DNA of 64,000 bases from Dysgonomonas sp. PF1-14 (GTDB lineage Bacteria > Bacteroidota > Bacteroidia > Bacteroidales > Dysgonomonadaceae). The position numbers and the translations under genes were made by a program. The notes under the pieces are model-generated. The model worked only from the letters and a program-made list of their open reading frames with translations, was not told the DNA's origin and did no database searches. The stretch spans positions 1-64,000 of the forward strand of contig NZ_JARXWN010000003.1 of the NCBI RefSeq assembly GCF_029892965.1, read 5' to 3'. Of the stretch, positions 53,043-61,521 are shown piece by piece (the first letter of the stretch is position 1; each line of letters opens with the position of its first letter).

Positions 53043-53969
53043 ATGACACAACAAGCAGTTAAAGGCACAGGATCTAATGTGCCAGCACAAACTAAGAAAA
53101 TAGATGTGCTAAAGAATATGCTGAATGCTCCCTCTGTTATGGAGCAGTTTCAAAATGCTCTCTCTAAGAGTGCTCCAACATTTGTAGCCTCTGTGATTGA
53201 TCTGTATAATGGAGATTCCAATCTCCAGATGTGTGAGCCTAAGGCGGTGGTAATGGAAGCTCTGAAAGCAGCTGTACTGAAATTGCCGATCAATAAAGCT
53301 CTGGGATATGCTTTTATCATTCCTTTCAACAATAGTGTAAAGGATGAAAAAGGTAACTGGACTAAAAAGATGATGCCTACTTTCCAAATGGGTTACAAAG
53401 GCTACATCCAGCTGGCAATGCGAACAGGTCAATACAAAACGATCAATGCAGATGTGGTGTATGAGGGAGAGCTTAGAAAGGTAAACAAGCTCACTGGAGA
53501 GATCGCTTTTGATGGTGAGAAAACATCCGATAAAGTGGTAGGTTATTTCTGCTACTTCGAGCTTATGAACGGCTTTTCAAAAACACTCTACATGACAGTA
53601 GAGCAAATGGCTGATCATGCAAAAAGATACTCAAAAGGGCTTAAAAAAGAGACTACAGTAGAGAGCTTGATGAATCTGGCTAATCTGCCAGTGGCAACCG
53701 ATAGCAAAACTGTAGGATGGATGGGTAATTTTCATGGTATGGCTGTAAAAACCGTTATCCGAAATTTACTAAGTAAATACGGCTATCTCTCTGTAGAAAT
53801 GCAAGAGGCAATACAAAATGACACAGAGGGAGATACTGATGTGCGTGATTCTCTTGTAGAAAAGAATGGCAATATTCAGACTTTTGAGATCAGTGATACT
53901 CATTATGAGGATGTAACCGAGGCAGAAAATCAACCCAAATCACCAGAGGAGGTAGATCCAGGGTATTAA
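53043..53969 (+). CDS. recT: RecT-family single-strand annealing protein
   Basis: This 308-residue protein matches RecT. KALGYAFIIPFNNSVKDEKG, FQMGYKGYIQLAMRTGQYKT, YFELMNGFSKTLYMTVEQMA and a C-terminal acidic tail are typical. RecT anneals single strands during phage recombination, normally with a 5'-3' exonuclease. No RecE or lambda-exo homologue is adjacent. The ATPase upstream and the MBL hydrolase downstream fill that position. Confidence 0.93.
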   Translation: MTQQAVKGTGSNVPAQTKKIDVLKNMLNAPSVMEQFQNALSKSAPTFVASVIDLYNGDSNLQMCEPKAVVMEALKAAVLKLPINKALGYAFIIPFNNSVKDEKGNWTKKMMPTFQMGYKGYIQLAMRTGQYKTINADVVYEGELRKVNKLTGEIAFDGEKTSDKVVGYFCYFELMNGFSKTLYMTVEQMADHAKRYSKGLKKETTVESLMNLANLPVATDSKTVGWMGNFHGMAVKTVIRNLLSKYGYLSVEMQEAIQNDTEGDTDVRDSLVEKNGNIQTFEISDTHYEDVTEAENQPKSPEEVDPGY

Positions 53970-53980
53970 TACACGAAATT

Positions 53981-54709
53981 ATGGAATTGAAAGTATTAGG
54001 TAGCTCATCAAGCGGTAACTGCTACATTCTGGACAATGGGAATGAGGCTCTGATAATTGAGGCTGGGATCCGATTTATGGAGGTAAAAAAGGCTTTGGAT
54101 TTTCAGTTACGCAAAGTTGTGGGCTGCCTAATCACCCACCAGCACAACGATCATGCTAAGTATATCAAAAACATGGTAGATACAGGCTTTTATGTACTGG
54201 CTCTCCCAGAGGTTCTGACTGCAAAAGGTGTGAGTGGATCCAGGGTGAGATCGTTGGAACTTGGTAAGGGATACAAATTCGGCAATTTCAAAGTAGCTCC
54301 TTTTGCTGCGTGCCATGATGTTCCCTGCGTTGGTTATCTGATCGATCATCCTGCCAGTGGCAGAATATTATTCCTTACTGATAGCTGTATGTGTGAGTAC
54401 ACTTTCCCAGGGCTTAATCACATATTGATTGAGTGTAATTATTCTGACAGGAAACTTATTGAGAGTATTAATGCTGGCATTACTCTCCCGATTCAAAGAA
54501 CTCGCTTACTGACTTCACACATGGAGCTGGAGACTTGCAAGGGGATCCTTTCCGCAAATGATATTTCAAATGTGAGTAATGTAGTTCTGTTGCACCTCTC
54601 TAAAGATAATGGGGATGAACCACGATTTATATCTGAGGTACAAAGGGCTACTGGTAAGCTGGTATATATCGCAAAACCAGGTTTAACAATTCAATTAGAT
54701 AGATTATGA
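53981..54709 (+). CDS. MBL-fold metallo-hydrolase (YycJ/WalJ-like)
   Basis: This 242-residue protein has the metallo-beta-lactamase motif HQHNDH (about 52-57), a further His in AACHDVPCVGY, Asp in LTDSC and a late His in LLHLSKDNG, all usual zinc ligands. The start VLGSSSSGNCYIL resembles YycJ/WalJ, a predicted exonuclease group. In this context, 11 nt after recT, a nuclease for recombination is more likely than a beta-lactamase. Confidence 0.82.
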   Translation: MELKVLGSSSSGNCYILDNGNEALIIEAGIRFMEVKKALDFQLRKVVGCLITHQHNDHAKYIKNMVDTGFYVLALPEVLTAKGVSGSRVRSLELGKGYKFGNFKVAPFAACHDVPCVGYLIDHPASGRILFLTDSCMCEYTFPGLNHILIECNYSDRKLIESINAGITLPIQRTRLLTSHMELETCKGILSANDISNVSNVVLLHLSKDNGDEPRFISEVQRATGKLVYIAKPGLTIQLDRL

Positions 54710-55068
54710 TAGCAGGATTTACAGAGCAAACAAAACCACTATCATCTTATGAAAGTGATACGTTGCTCCCCTTGATCGTTCAGGGGCTTCACAGCAAAGT
54801 AGGAAAAGAGAAAGCTATTACAAACCAGCAGATCTGCACGGCTCTTAAAAAGCAAGGATATAAGCTGGATAATGCACGGCTGAGAAAAATAATAAACCAT
54901 ATCAGGACAAACAACCTGGTTATAGGTTTAATCGCTACCAGTGATGGCTATTACATAGCTGAGGACAAAAAAGAGCTGGAGGTTTATGTGGGTAGTTTGA
55001 TGGGTAGAGAAAATGCCATTCGTGTTGTAAGACAAAGTTTACAAAGCCAGATAGCACTGTATGAGTAA
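54706..55068 (+). CDS. Winged-helix-like phage protein
   Basis: This 120-residue protein overlaps the MBL gene by 4 nt. TNQQICTALKKQGYKLDNAR followed by LRKIINHIRTNNLVIGLI looks like a winged-helix with a beta-hairpin (SDGYYIAED). Function unknown; possibly DNA binding in the recombination module. Confidence 0.55.
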   Translation: MIAGFTEQTKPLSSYESDTLLPLIVQGLHSKVGKEKAITNQQICTALKKQGYKLDNARLRKIINHIRTNNLVIGLIATSDGYYIAEDKKELEVYVGSLMGRENAIRVVRQSLQSQIALYE

Positions 55069-55501
55069 GAAAGTTCACATAGAGAAAAAGAACGGTTTAT
55101 TTAACCTCAAACCCATATACGGATTAATGAACTCTGTTCTGGATGGGATTTATCGCTTTGAGATGAAAAAAGTAAGAAAGCCCAGATCGAATGATCAGAA
55201 TGGATGGTTATGGGGGTGTATTTATCCTATGCTATTGGATGCTTTGCTTAATGAGGGGTGGGAATTTACCTCCTGTGAGCAGGTACATGAGTTCTTTAAG
55301 TCTCAAATGACAGCGGATAAGGTAGTGAATAAACACACTGGGGAGATAATAACATTCCCAGGATCTACTGCAACGATGGATACACTAACTTTTTCTACCT
55401 ATTGTGAAAAGCTCAGAGAGTATGCACTGGAGTATCTTAATCTGGAAATACCAGATCCAGATCCAAACTGGAGGCAGTCCGATGAAAATAATACCGAATA
55501 A
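55061..55501 (+). CDS. NinB-like phage recombination-associated protein
   Basis: In this 146-residue protein KPRSNDQNGWLWGCIYPMLL (about 40-59) resembles the RSxxQNxxxWG signature of NinB/Orf-type recombination mediators and related phage proteins. The rest (FFKSQMTADKVVNKHTGEII; TFSTYCEKLREYALEYLNLE) resembles many Bacteroidetes phage proteins of the same class. It starts 8 nt before the preceding stop codon. Confidence 0.55.
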   Translation: MSKKVHIEKKNGLFNLKPIYGLMNSVLDGIYRFEMKKVRKPRSNDQNGWLWGCIYPMLLDALLNEGWEFTSCEQVHEFFKSQMTADKVVNKHTGEIITFPGSTATMDTLTFSTYCEKLREYALEYLNLEIPDPDPNWRQSDENNTE

Positions 55502-55643
55502 CATAGTGTAAGATCTCATTAGGCTGTTACCAGTGCTAATTGAAAACATCCCTCCAGGTAGAAGTACCAGGGTGGAAAATGCCATAAGACTAACAAAAAT
55601 AATTATCAAACGCTTAAAAAATTTGAAAGATGAGCAAAGTTGA
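55482..55643 (+). pseudogene. Small phage gene interrupted by an in-frame TAA
   Basis: From the ATG at 55482, overlapping the end of the preceding gene, nine codons (MKIIPNNIV) are followed by TAA (55509-55511). In the same frame the sequence then reads DLIRLLPVLIENIPPGRSTR and VENAIRLTKIIIKRLKNL to a TGA at 55641. The downstream part is uninterrupted and has an internal GTG (PVLIEN). It is either a nonsense-mutated 53-residue gene or it starts at that GTG. Confidence 0.4.
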
Positions 55644-56196
55644 AATTAAAAAAGAAAATGTAGATGCTGCCTATAAGGTAGCTGATGAGAATGTAAAGAA
55701 AGTTTTGAACGCTCTGTTCGGCAAAGAACGCAAAAAGCCTACACTGGATGATCATACAACCATTCAGAGTTATGAGGATGCCTGTGAAGCTCTGGGAGAG
55801 CCTCAGGAGGTATTTATGGAGGGAATCCCTCCTCACATTGTAGCTCTTATGAAGTTAGAGACTATCAGCCGTGCTTTATGGGGTAGAACCTTTCAGCCGA
55901 AACCAGATGCTGAGGGTAAAGAGATCTACTGGTGGGTATGGTGGGCTTTATACACCCAGTCAGAGATTGATAATATGGATGAGGATGATCGTGGTGCCCT
56001 GTTGTCTGCGTATGCGGCGACTGGGGCGAGTGCTGGGTTCGGTTTCCTGGGCACGGGTAATCGCTCCTCGCACTCGGCTGCGAACTTTGGGTTCCGCTTG
56101 TGCCAAGAAACGGCTGAAAAGGCACGGTATTTTGGACGGACATTCAACCGATTATGGGCTGAATATCTGGCTTTTAATTTCACCGTGGAAATATAA
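55630..56196 (+). CDS. Hypothetical phage protein, 188 residues
   Basis: The N-terminal region resembles short coiled-coil or helix segments (ADENVKKVLNALFGKERKKP), followed by a Trp-rich C-terminus (GKEIYWWVWWALYTQSEIDN). The tail sequence (FGFLGTGNRSSHSAANFGFR, FNRLWAEYLAF) resembles a type common in Bacteroides phages. I cannot name a function. Confidence 0.55.
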   Translation: MSKVEIKKENVDAAYKVADENVKKVLNALFGKERKKPTLDDHTTIQSYEDACEALGEPQEVFMEGIPPHIVALMKLETISRALWGRTFQPKPDAEGKEIYWWVWWALYTQSEIDNMDEDDRGALLSAYAATGASAGFGFLGTGNRSSHSAANFGFRLCQETAEKARYFGRTFNRLWAEYLAFNFTVEI

Positions 56197-56224
56197 TATC
56201 ACTAACAATTAATAATCATTCAAG

Positions 56225-56674
56225 ATGAAAAATGAAAAGAAAGGCATGAGCGACATAATGTTAGCTGATGTGCCTATTGAAAAACGTGCTCAAATTCTGA
56301 GAGATAGCTGTGATCAGATTGAGGAAAAGCATTACACCCGAAAGTTTGAACAGGCAGAAATCAATGAAAGGCGTGAGGAGCTTGCTGAGGTATCTATTCA
56401 GATCAACGGCTTGCATCAAGAATTGAAAGAGATAAATGCCGACTTCAAGGGCAGAATTAAGCCTAAAGAGGAACGTAGAGGTAGGATCCTGGATGAGTTG
56501 AAATCTGGAGGAGAGTATGTAAAATCGGAATGCTACAAGTTTATAGATGCTGATCTGGGCAAAGTAGCATGGTACACTCCTGATGGTTATAAGCTGGAGG
56601 AAAGAGACATTAACCAGGAGGAGAAACAACGGACGACATTCCAGGCGTTCAGACGAACTGGAACAGATAATTAA
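56225..56674 (+). CDS. Phage coiled-coil protein, 149 residues
   Basis: This charged helical protein has a likely coiled coil (INERREELAEVSIQINGLHQ, about 56-75). A C-terminal domain follows (CYKFIDADLGKVAWYTPDGY). It lies 28 nt after the previous gene and before the 252-residue gene, in the single-strand DNA handling block. No recognised family. Confidence 0.5.
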   Translation: MKNEKKGMSDIMLADVPIEKRAQILRDSCDQIEEKHYTRKFEQAEINERREELAEVSIQINGLHQELKEINADFKGRIKPKEERRGRILDELKSGGEYVKSECYKFIDADLGKVAWYTPDGYKLEERDINQEEKQRTTFQAFRRTGTDN

Positions 56675-56701
56675 GTTATTAACAATTAATTCATTTACAA
56701 G

Positions 56702-57460
56702 ATGGAAAAAGAAGAAAAAATCCAGATCCATATCCATGAGGGAGTGGATGTTTCAAAACCGATTGAGGTTATTATTAGAGAGGGTGCTGCTGCTAAAGCC
56801 ACTGAGGTGTTACCGACAAAAGCTCCTGAGAGTATCAGTTTGGATGGAGTAATCTCAACTCCTTTTGATTGGTTGGAGAAAAGAGTAGAAACAATCGAAC
56901 AAAAACAGGCTAATATCAAAGTGGATCGTGAGGCTATGACTATTGCCCTCACTATCAACGAAACCGATTCCTACAACAAAAATACTATTACTGGCAAAGT
57001 CCAGCTCTCAGAGGTATTTGAAAAGTTCGGTATCAACGATGAGAGAAAAGCCTGGGCACCTGGAAAATTAGGGCAGTTTTTACGCCTTAATCGTGGTGTG
57101 TTTGAGGATAAAGAGAAATGTATGGTTATGGTTTCTAACCTCAAAAACTTTACAGCAAACGCTAAATCAGAGATCCAAAAGCAACGAGATCCATCTGGCT
57201 CTATGGCTGAGGTGTACAAGTGCCAGGTTGAAAGCAATTTGCCAAAATCATTCTCTGTATGCCTTGCTGTGTTCAAAGGAACTCCAAAGGAGCGTATTGA
57301 GGTAGAGTTCGACCACTACCTGAGTGATGGTGAGGTTTTCTTACAGCTTGTTTCTCCTGGAGCAAATGAGATGGTAGAGGCTTACCGTGATTCCTGTATT
57401 GACCAGGTACTGGATAAAATCAAAGAGATTGCTCCTGATATTGCAATTCTGGAAGTGTAA
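56702..57460 (+). CDS. Phage protein, possibly DUF2303-like
   Basis: The N-terminal part of this 252-residue protein is disordered and acidic. The core has FDWLEKRVETIEQKQANIKV and KLGQFLRLNRGVFEDKEKCM, then FSVCLAVFKGTPKERIEVEF. The LGQFLRLNR segment resembles the DUF2303 group. Function unknown; the position between recombination and replication genes suggests single-strand DNA or replication support. Confidence 0.5.
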   Translation: MEKEEKIQIHIHEGVDVSKPIEVIIREGAAAKATEVLPTKAPESISLDGVISTPFDWLEKRVETIEQKQANIKVDREAMTIALTINETDSYNKNTITGKVQLSEVFEKFGINDERKAWAPGKLGQFLRLNRGVFEDKEKCMVMVSNLKNFTANAKSEIQKQRDPSGSMAEVYKCQVESNLPKSFSVCLAVFKGTPKERIEVEFDHYLSDGEVFLQLVSPGANEMVEAYRDSCIDQVLDKIKEIAPDIAILEV

Positions 57461-57509
57461 AACAATTTGGGAGAGGGTACTTAGTGCCCCTCCCTTAAAT
57501 CTCTAATAT

Positions 57510-58316
57510 ATGGCTAAAGATAAAAACCCGATGCCCTTTTTTACAAGAGACTGGCTGAGCTGTGCTGAGGTAAAGTTCCTATCTCCTGATATTCGTGGGC
57601 TATGGTTCGATTTGATCTGCTATATGTGGGAGTGTGTTGAGCGTGGTGTGATGGTAAAGCCTAACCACCAGCCGTACACCAAGGAGGAAATAACTGCAAT
57701 GATCGGAACAGATTGTTCTGGCTCCTATGGATGGCTGGATGTTTTACTTGAAAATGGTGTGTGCTCTATTAGAAGTGATGGAGCCATATATAGTAGGCGA
57801 ATGGTTAAAGATGAGGAAATCAGGGAAAAACGGAGGATCGCTGGTAAAAAAGGTGGAGATGTTACAAAGGCTAAAGTATTCACTAAGCAGGGCACCGAAA
57901 CTAATTTACCTGGTGATGATGCCACACCACCTCCACCACTAACACCAGAACAGCAGGAAAAGGCTGAAAAAGCCAAAAAATACAAATATGCTGAGTTTGT
58001 CTCTCTTACCAGGGATGAATACGCTAAACTATGTGCTGAATATTCTGAGGAATCAGCAAAAGCAATGATAGGCATTCTTAATAGCTACAAAGGCTCTAAA
58101 GGGAAAAGATATAAGTCAGACTATCATACTATACGAGGATGGGTAAAAGATAAATATTACGAAGATCAACAGAAAAATGGAATTGAACGGAAACAAGCTA
58201 ACGGAGGAAATGGCTTTGCGAATAATCAAGGAACACAGGGAGGCTCAATATTTAACCAGGGAGAAAGCCCAGAGGGAGGTTCTGAGCCACAGAAGGATTA
58301 TTCTAAAAGGTTCTAA
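57510..58316 (+). CDS. Phage replication initiator-like protein
   Basis: This 268-residue protein has an N-terminal domain with FFTRDWLSCAEVKFLSPDIR and LWFDLICYMWECVERGVMV. These read like the Lin1244/Lin1753-type N-terminus of phage replisome organisers, followed by a basic hinge (REKRRIAGKKGGDVTKAKVF). The central part has DEYAKLCAEYSEESAKAMIG and YHTIRGWVKDKYYEDQQKN, a typical C-terminal DnaD/helicase-loading tail. The last 140 nt overlap the DnaC-like gene in another frame. Confidence 0.72.
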   Translation: MAKDKNPMPFFTRDWLSCAEVKFLSPDIRGLWFDLICYMWECVERGVMVKPNHQPYTKEEITAMIGTDCSGSYGWLDVLLENGVCSIRSDGAIYSRRMVKDEEIREKRRIAGKKGGDVTKAKVFTKQGTETNLPGDDATPPPPLTPEQQEKAEKAKKYKYAEFVSLTRDEYAKLCAEYSEESAKAMIGILNSYKGSKGKRYKSDYHTIRGWVKDKYYEDQQKNGIERKQANGGNGFANNQGTQGGSIFNQGESPEGGSEPQKDYSKRF

Positions 58317-58971
58317 ATACGATTTAGAGGATCCTGGGCAGTTTTCTCTCCATGCCTCTATGATCAAGGAAATAGGCAATAACATTATGCTACGTGAATT
58401 TTCCTCCTTTGAGGTGGATGAGCATAATTCAAAGGTTCTCAGGTTCCTTACTTACTATTTCAATGATTGTAAGCTGGCTGAGGAGGTGTTTCCTGATGAA
58501 AATTACAAGATCCATAAAAACATTCTGCTGGTTGGAGAGCCTGGAACAGGTAAAACAATGCTAATGCAAGTGTTCTCTGAATATCTCAAAAGGATAGGCG
58601 GTGAAAACTTCTTTTGGAATCTATCGACTACCCAGATGATGAATTATTATAAAATTAACGGACACATAGACCGATACACTTATAACGAGTGTGCCTCTGA
58701 GGGTAAATTTGATGGAAACCCGATAAATGTATGCTTGAATGACGTGGGGCTGCTTACCGAAAATCAAAAGAATTATGGTACCGATCTCAGCTTAATCATG
58801 GATGAGTTCCTGTTTGCCAGATACGAAATCTACCAGAACTCATATAAGAAATATCATTTAACAAGCAATTTGAGCGTGGATGAGTTTGTAAAACGCTTTG
58901 AGGGTAGGCTTGTAGATCGGTTTAAGAGCTTCAATGTAATATCGTTAAACGGAAAAAGTAGAAGAAAATGA
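58177..58971 (+). CDS. DnaC-like AAA+ helicase loader
   Basis: This 264-residue ATPase has Walker A GEPGTGKT (about 119-126), Walker B VCLNDVG and a sensor-1-like YHLTSNLSVDEF. C-terminal RFEGRLVDRFKSFNVISL is a box VII/sensor-2-type ending. It is related to DnaC/IstB proteins that load the replicative helicase, consistent with the adjacent initiator gene. Start at 58177 implies a 140-nt overlap with the initiator. A later ATG at 58360 is possible but would remove a plausible helical N-terminus. Confidence 0.83.
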   Translation: MELNGNKLTEEMALRIIKEHREAQYLTREKAQREVLSHRRIILKGSKYDLEDPGQFSLHASMIKEIGNNIMLREFSSFEVDEHNSKVLRFLTYYFNDCKLAEEVFPDENYKIHKNILLVGEPGTGKTMLMQVFSEYLKRIGGENFFWNLSTTQMMNYYKINGHIDRYTYNECASEGKFDGNPINVCLNDVGLLTENQKNYGTDLSLIMDEFLFARYEIYQNSYKKYHLTSNLSVDEFVKRFEGRLVDRFKSFNVISLNGKSRRK

Positions 58972-59435
58972 AAGTATTAAAAAAAGCAATACTCCCTTTA
59001 TCCAAGGCTTTCCCAGCTACTCATAGCAGAGCTGGAGAGCTAACCGATTTTGAGGGTAAAATCGAAAGAAACGAAAAGATCCATACAATCAGATATGATG
59101 CCAAAAGTGTATGGGAAAAACGCTTTGCTAAAATCAAGGCAGGGCTTATGTATTTGGCAATGAAAGAGTGGACTGGCAGACCATACAACTCAGAAATGAG
59201 AGATCTGTTTCAGAGAACCAGAGAGGACGGGATTGGACTGCAAACAATAGAAATGGTGTATGGTACCGATGATGCCTATCCCAAAGTTTGGGTAGATGGT
59301 AAAGAGGTAGATATACAGGAGGTGGCAAAGAATGATGGTTTGAGTGTTCCTGATTTTATTGATTGGTTCTTTGGGAAAGGCAAAGAAAACACTTTTGAGG
59401 GTAAGATTATTCATTTTACAAAATTCAGATATTGA
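58968..59435 (+). CDS. Phage hypothetical protein (ASCH-like pattern)
   Basis: In this 155-residue protein FPATHSRAGELTDFEGKIER and KIHTIRYDAKSVWEKRF, then KAGLMYLAMKEWTGRPYNSE, form a motif series seen in many Bacteroides phages. The layout (HTIR, KIxxG, W-G-PY) resembles ASCH RNA-binding domains. Overlaps DnaC by 4 nt. Function not established. Confidence 0.55.
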   Translation: MKVLKKAILPLSKAFPATHSRAGELTDFEGKIERNEKIHTIRYDAKSVWEKRFAKIKAGLMYLAMKEWTGRPYNSEMRDLFQRTREDGIGLQTIEMVYGTDDAYPKVWVDGKEVDIQEVAKNDGLSVPDFIDWFFGKGKENTFEGKIIHFTKFRY

Positions 59436-59436
59436 T

Positions 59437-60252
59437 ATGAAAACTAATGCAACAAAGAGAACGGATATTTTTCTTATAGATCCTCGTAACATTGTCGTTA
59501 TGAGTGATTTTAATGTTCGTAGAGATTTTGATTTAGAGGAACTTAAAGAACAAATAAAGGCTAAGGGTGTGCTCAATCCCATCACCGTTAAACCTTTCAA
59601 AGATGAAAATGGGAATGAAAAGTATGAGCTGGTGGATGGTGAGAGGCGTTTACGTGCTACAATGCTGGCTATCTCAGAGGGTGCTGATATTCCCTGGATA
59701 AAAGCACTCAAAGCTCCTAAGGATGCAAGCTATGAGGATCTACTGATAGAGCAGATGATGCGAAATGAGGGCAAACGATTCTCTGAATATGAATGTGGGA
59801 TAATGTTCAAACGGTTCAAGGATGAGTTTGGATATACACAGGCTGAGATCGCTGAAAAGTTCAAAAAATCACCAGCTTATATTAGCAAATGCCTTGCTTT
59901 CATGGATCTGCCAAAAGAGATCCAGGAGAGGATTATTAGAAATGAAATTTCTGCTAAAGCTGCTAAAGATATAGTGGCTAATTATGATACAGAGGTGGAG
60001 CAGGTAGAAGCTACCAAACAAGCCGTAAAAATAGCCCAGGATCAAGGGAAAAAGACTGTTACCAATAAAGAGATCAACCTGGCTATGAAAGATGCTAAGG
60101 AGGCTAAAATAATAGCTGAATCACTAAGGAAAATATGGGCATATCTGGATGGAGAGGAGGAGGTGAATATCCTCCAGCTGGCAAAACTGCTGGATAAGAC
60201 TGAGAGCCTAAGATACGCAATTAAAGAACTAAAAAAAGGATCTAATGAATAA
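59437..60252 (+). CDS. ParB/Srx-fold DNA-binding protein
   Basis: This 271-residue protein has an N-terminal ParB/Srx domain: NVRRDFDLEELKEQIKAKGV (residues about 24-43), NPITVKPF and DGERRLRATM (about 67-76). An HTH domain follows: FGYTQAEIAEKFKKSPAYIS (about 129-148), then a helical C-terminus. The ATG at 59437 begins cleanly at the domain; a longer frame from 59344 would fuse 31 hydrophobic residues that belong to another reading frame. A phage-borne ParB-like protein could act as nuclease-like regulator or partition factor. Confidence 0.82.
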   Translation: MKTNATKRTDIFLIDPRNIVVMSDFNVRRDFDLEELKEQIKAKGVLNPITVKPFKDENGNEKYELVDGERRLRATMLAISEGADIPWIKALKAPKDASYEDLLIEQMMRNEGKRFSEYECGIMFKRFKDEFGYTQAEIAEKFKKSPAYISKCLAFMDLPKEIQERIIRNEISAKAAKDIVANYDTEVEQVEATKQAVKIAQDQGKKTVTNKEINLAMKDAKEAKIIAESLRKIWAYLDGEEEVNILQLAKLLDKTESLRYAIKELKKGSNE

Positions 60253-61291
60253 ACATAAATTCCCTTATGAATGGAAGTTAGGAGACACGGTATTTACAAA
60301 GGATAAGGGGAAAGTGTTTTCTTGTTTTTCTTGTGGAGGAGGTTCCACAATGGGGTATAAACTTGCTGGATTTGATGTTATAGGATGCAACGAGATAGAT
60401 CATCGTATGATGTCTATTTATCGCAAAAATCACAACCCTACATTTTCGTTTCTTGAACCAATACAGGATTTTAGACTAAGAGAGGATTTGCCTAATGATC
60501 TTTACAATCTTGATATATTAGATGGATCTCCTCCATGTTCAACTTTTTCAATGGCTGGGAGCCGTGAGGATGCCTGGGGAGTTGAAAAAAGGTTTAGAGA
60601 GGGGCAGGCAGAGCAAATACTTGATAGATTGTTTTTTGACTTTATCGACTTGACTAAGAAGCTACAGCCTAAAATAGCAATTAGCGAAAATGTTAAGGGT
60701 ATGTTACTCGGTAATGCTATTCGCTATGTTCGTGAAATATATGAGGCTTTTGATTCTGCTGGTTATTATTGCCAACATTTTCTACTTGATGCAGCAACTA
60801 TGGGTGTTCCACAACATAGGGAAAGAGTGTTTTTCATCTGCTTGCGGAAAGATATTGCAACTCCTTTTCTTAGGCAGAAAGATATGTTTGAATGTGCTCC
60901 ATATATAGATATGGAATTTAAAGAGAAAGAAATCCCATGTAATCAAATAGATCTCGAATTAGGAGAGAAAAAAATGCCTTGTTTGTCTGCTGATTGGGAA
61001 AGATTGAAAGCTGGGGAACCAGCCAAATATCTACAATCAGGGCTTATAAAACAAACAGATGTATATCCCACGATCACAGCTGGCTATGGTGGCAAAGCGT
61101 GCCCTATGCCTGATTGGGATAATAGCTTTCCGTCAGCAAAAGATGTATGTAAAATATCTACATTCCCGATAGATTATGATTTTATGGATCAGTCCGCAAA
61201 TTATGTGTGTGGAATGAGTGTGCCTCCTGTGATGATGGCACAAGTAGCATCACGAGTTTATGATTACTGGTTATCAAAAATTAAAAACTAA
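60245..61291 (+). CDS. DNA cytosine-5 methyltransferase
   Basis: This 348-residue enzyme of the Dcm type has motif I FSCFSCGGGSTMGYKLAGFD (about 22-41), motif IV DGSPPCSTFSMAG with the catalytic Cys (about 98) and motif VI ENVKG (about 149). Motif VIII QHRERVFFI lies near 193. A target-recognition region precedes the final motif YPTITAGYGGKACP. No restriction endonuclease is adjacent, so this is an orphan methylase that could protect the phage from host restriction or regulate its genes. Confidence 0.9.
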   Translation: MNKHKFPYEWKLGDTVFTKDKGKVFSCFSCGGGSTMGYKLAGFDVIGCNEIDHRMMSIYRKNHNPTFSFLEPIQDFRLREDLPNDLYNLDILDGSPPCSTFSMAGSREDAWGVEKRFREGQAEQILDRLFFDFIDLTKKLQPKIAISENVKGMLLGNAIRYVREIYEAFDSAGYYCQHFLLDAATMGVPQHRERVFFICLRKDIATPFLRQKDMFECAPYIDMEFKEKEIPCNQIDLELGEKKMPCLSADWERLKAGEPAKYLQSGLIKQTDVYPTITAGYGGKACPMPDWDNSFPSAKDVCKISTFPIDYDFMDQSANYVCGMSVPPVMMAQVASRVYDYWLSKIKN

Positions 61292-61296
61292 TTGAT

Positions 61297-61521
61297 ATGG
61301 CTAAGCTAACATATACAATAGCAACAAAAATATTTAGCGACACTAATTCCGAAAACTTGGAACAGTCAATAAACGGCTGGATAAAAGAAAATAATGTGAA
61401 AGTGTTGGATATTCAGGTAGGCGTTTATCCTATGTTCGATATGTATCAGGATCGCCAGCCCACAATTTGTAACCAGTGGGAGAAATATATAGCAACAATC
61501 ATTTATAACAAATTACCATGA
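61297..61521 (+). CDS. Hypothetical phage protein, 74 residues
   Basis: This small soluble protein (LTYTIATKIFSDTNSENLEQ at the start, then VKVLDIQVGVYPMFDMYQD) has likely beta-alpha topology. It overlaps the next gene by 4 nt. No recognised family. Confidence 0.45.
   Translation: MAKLTYTIATKIFSDTNSENLEQSINGWIKENNVKVLDIQVGVYPMFDMYQDRQPTICNQWEKYIATIIYNKLP

Noticed and set aside
53981-54709. Beta-lactamase / antibiotic resistance gene
   Set aside because: The MBL fold is shared by many nucleases; there is no signal peptide, and the recombination context favours a DNA-processing role.
55482-55643. Stop-codon reassignment in the element
   Set aside because: Only one in-frame TAA in one small frame was seen; all neighbouring genes end normally at TAA, TAG or TGA.
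59344-59436. Upstream start for the ParB-like gene
   Set aside because: The extra 31 residues are hydrophobic and derive from the out-of-frame end of the preceding gene; the ParB domain starts right after the ATG at 59437.
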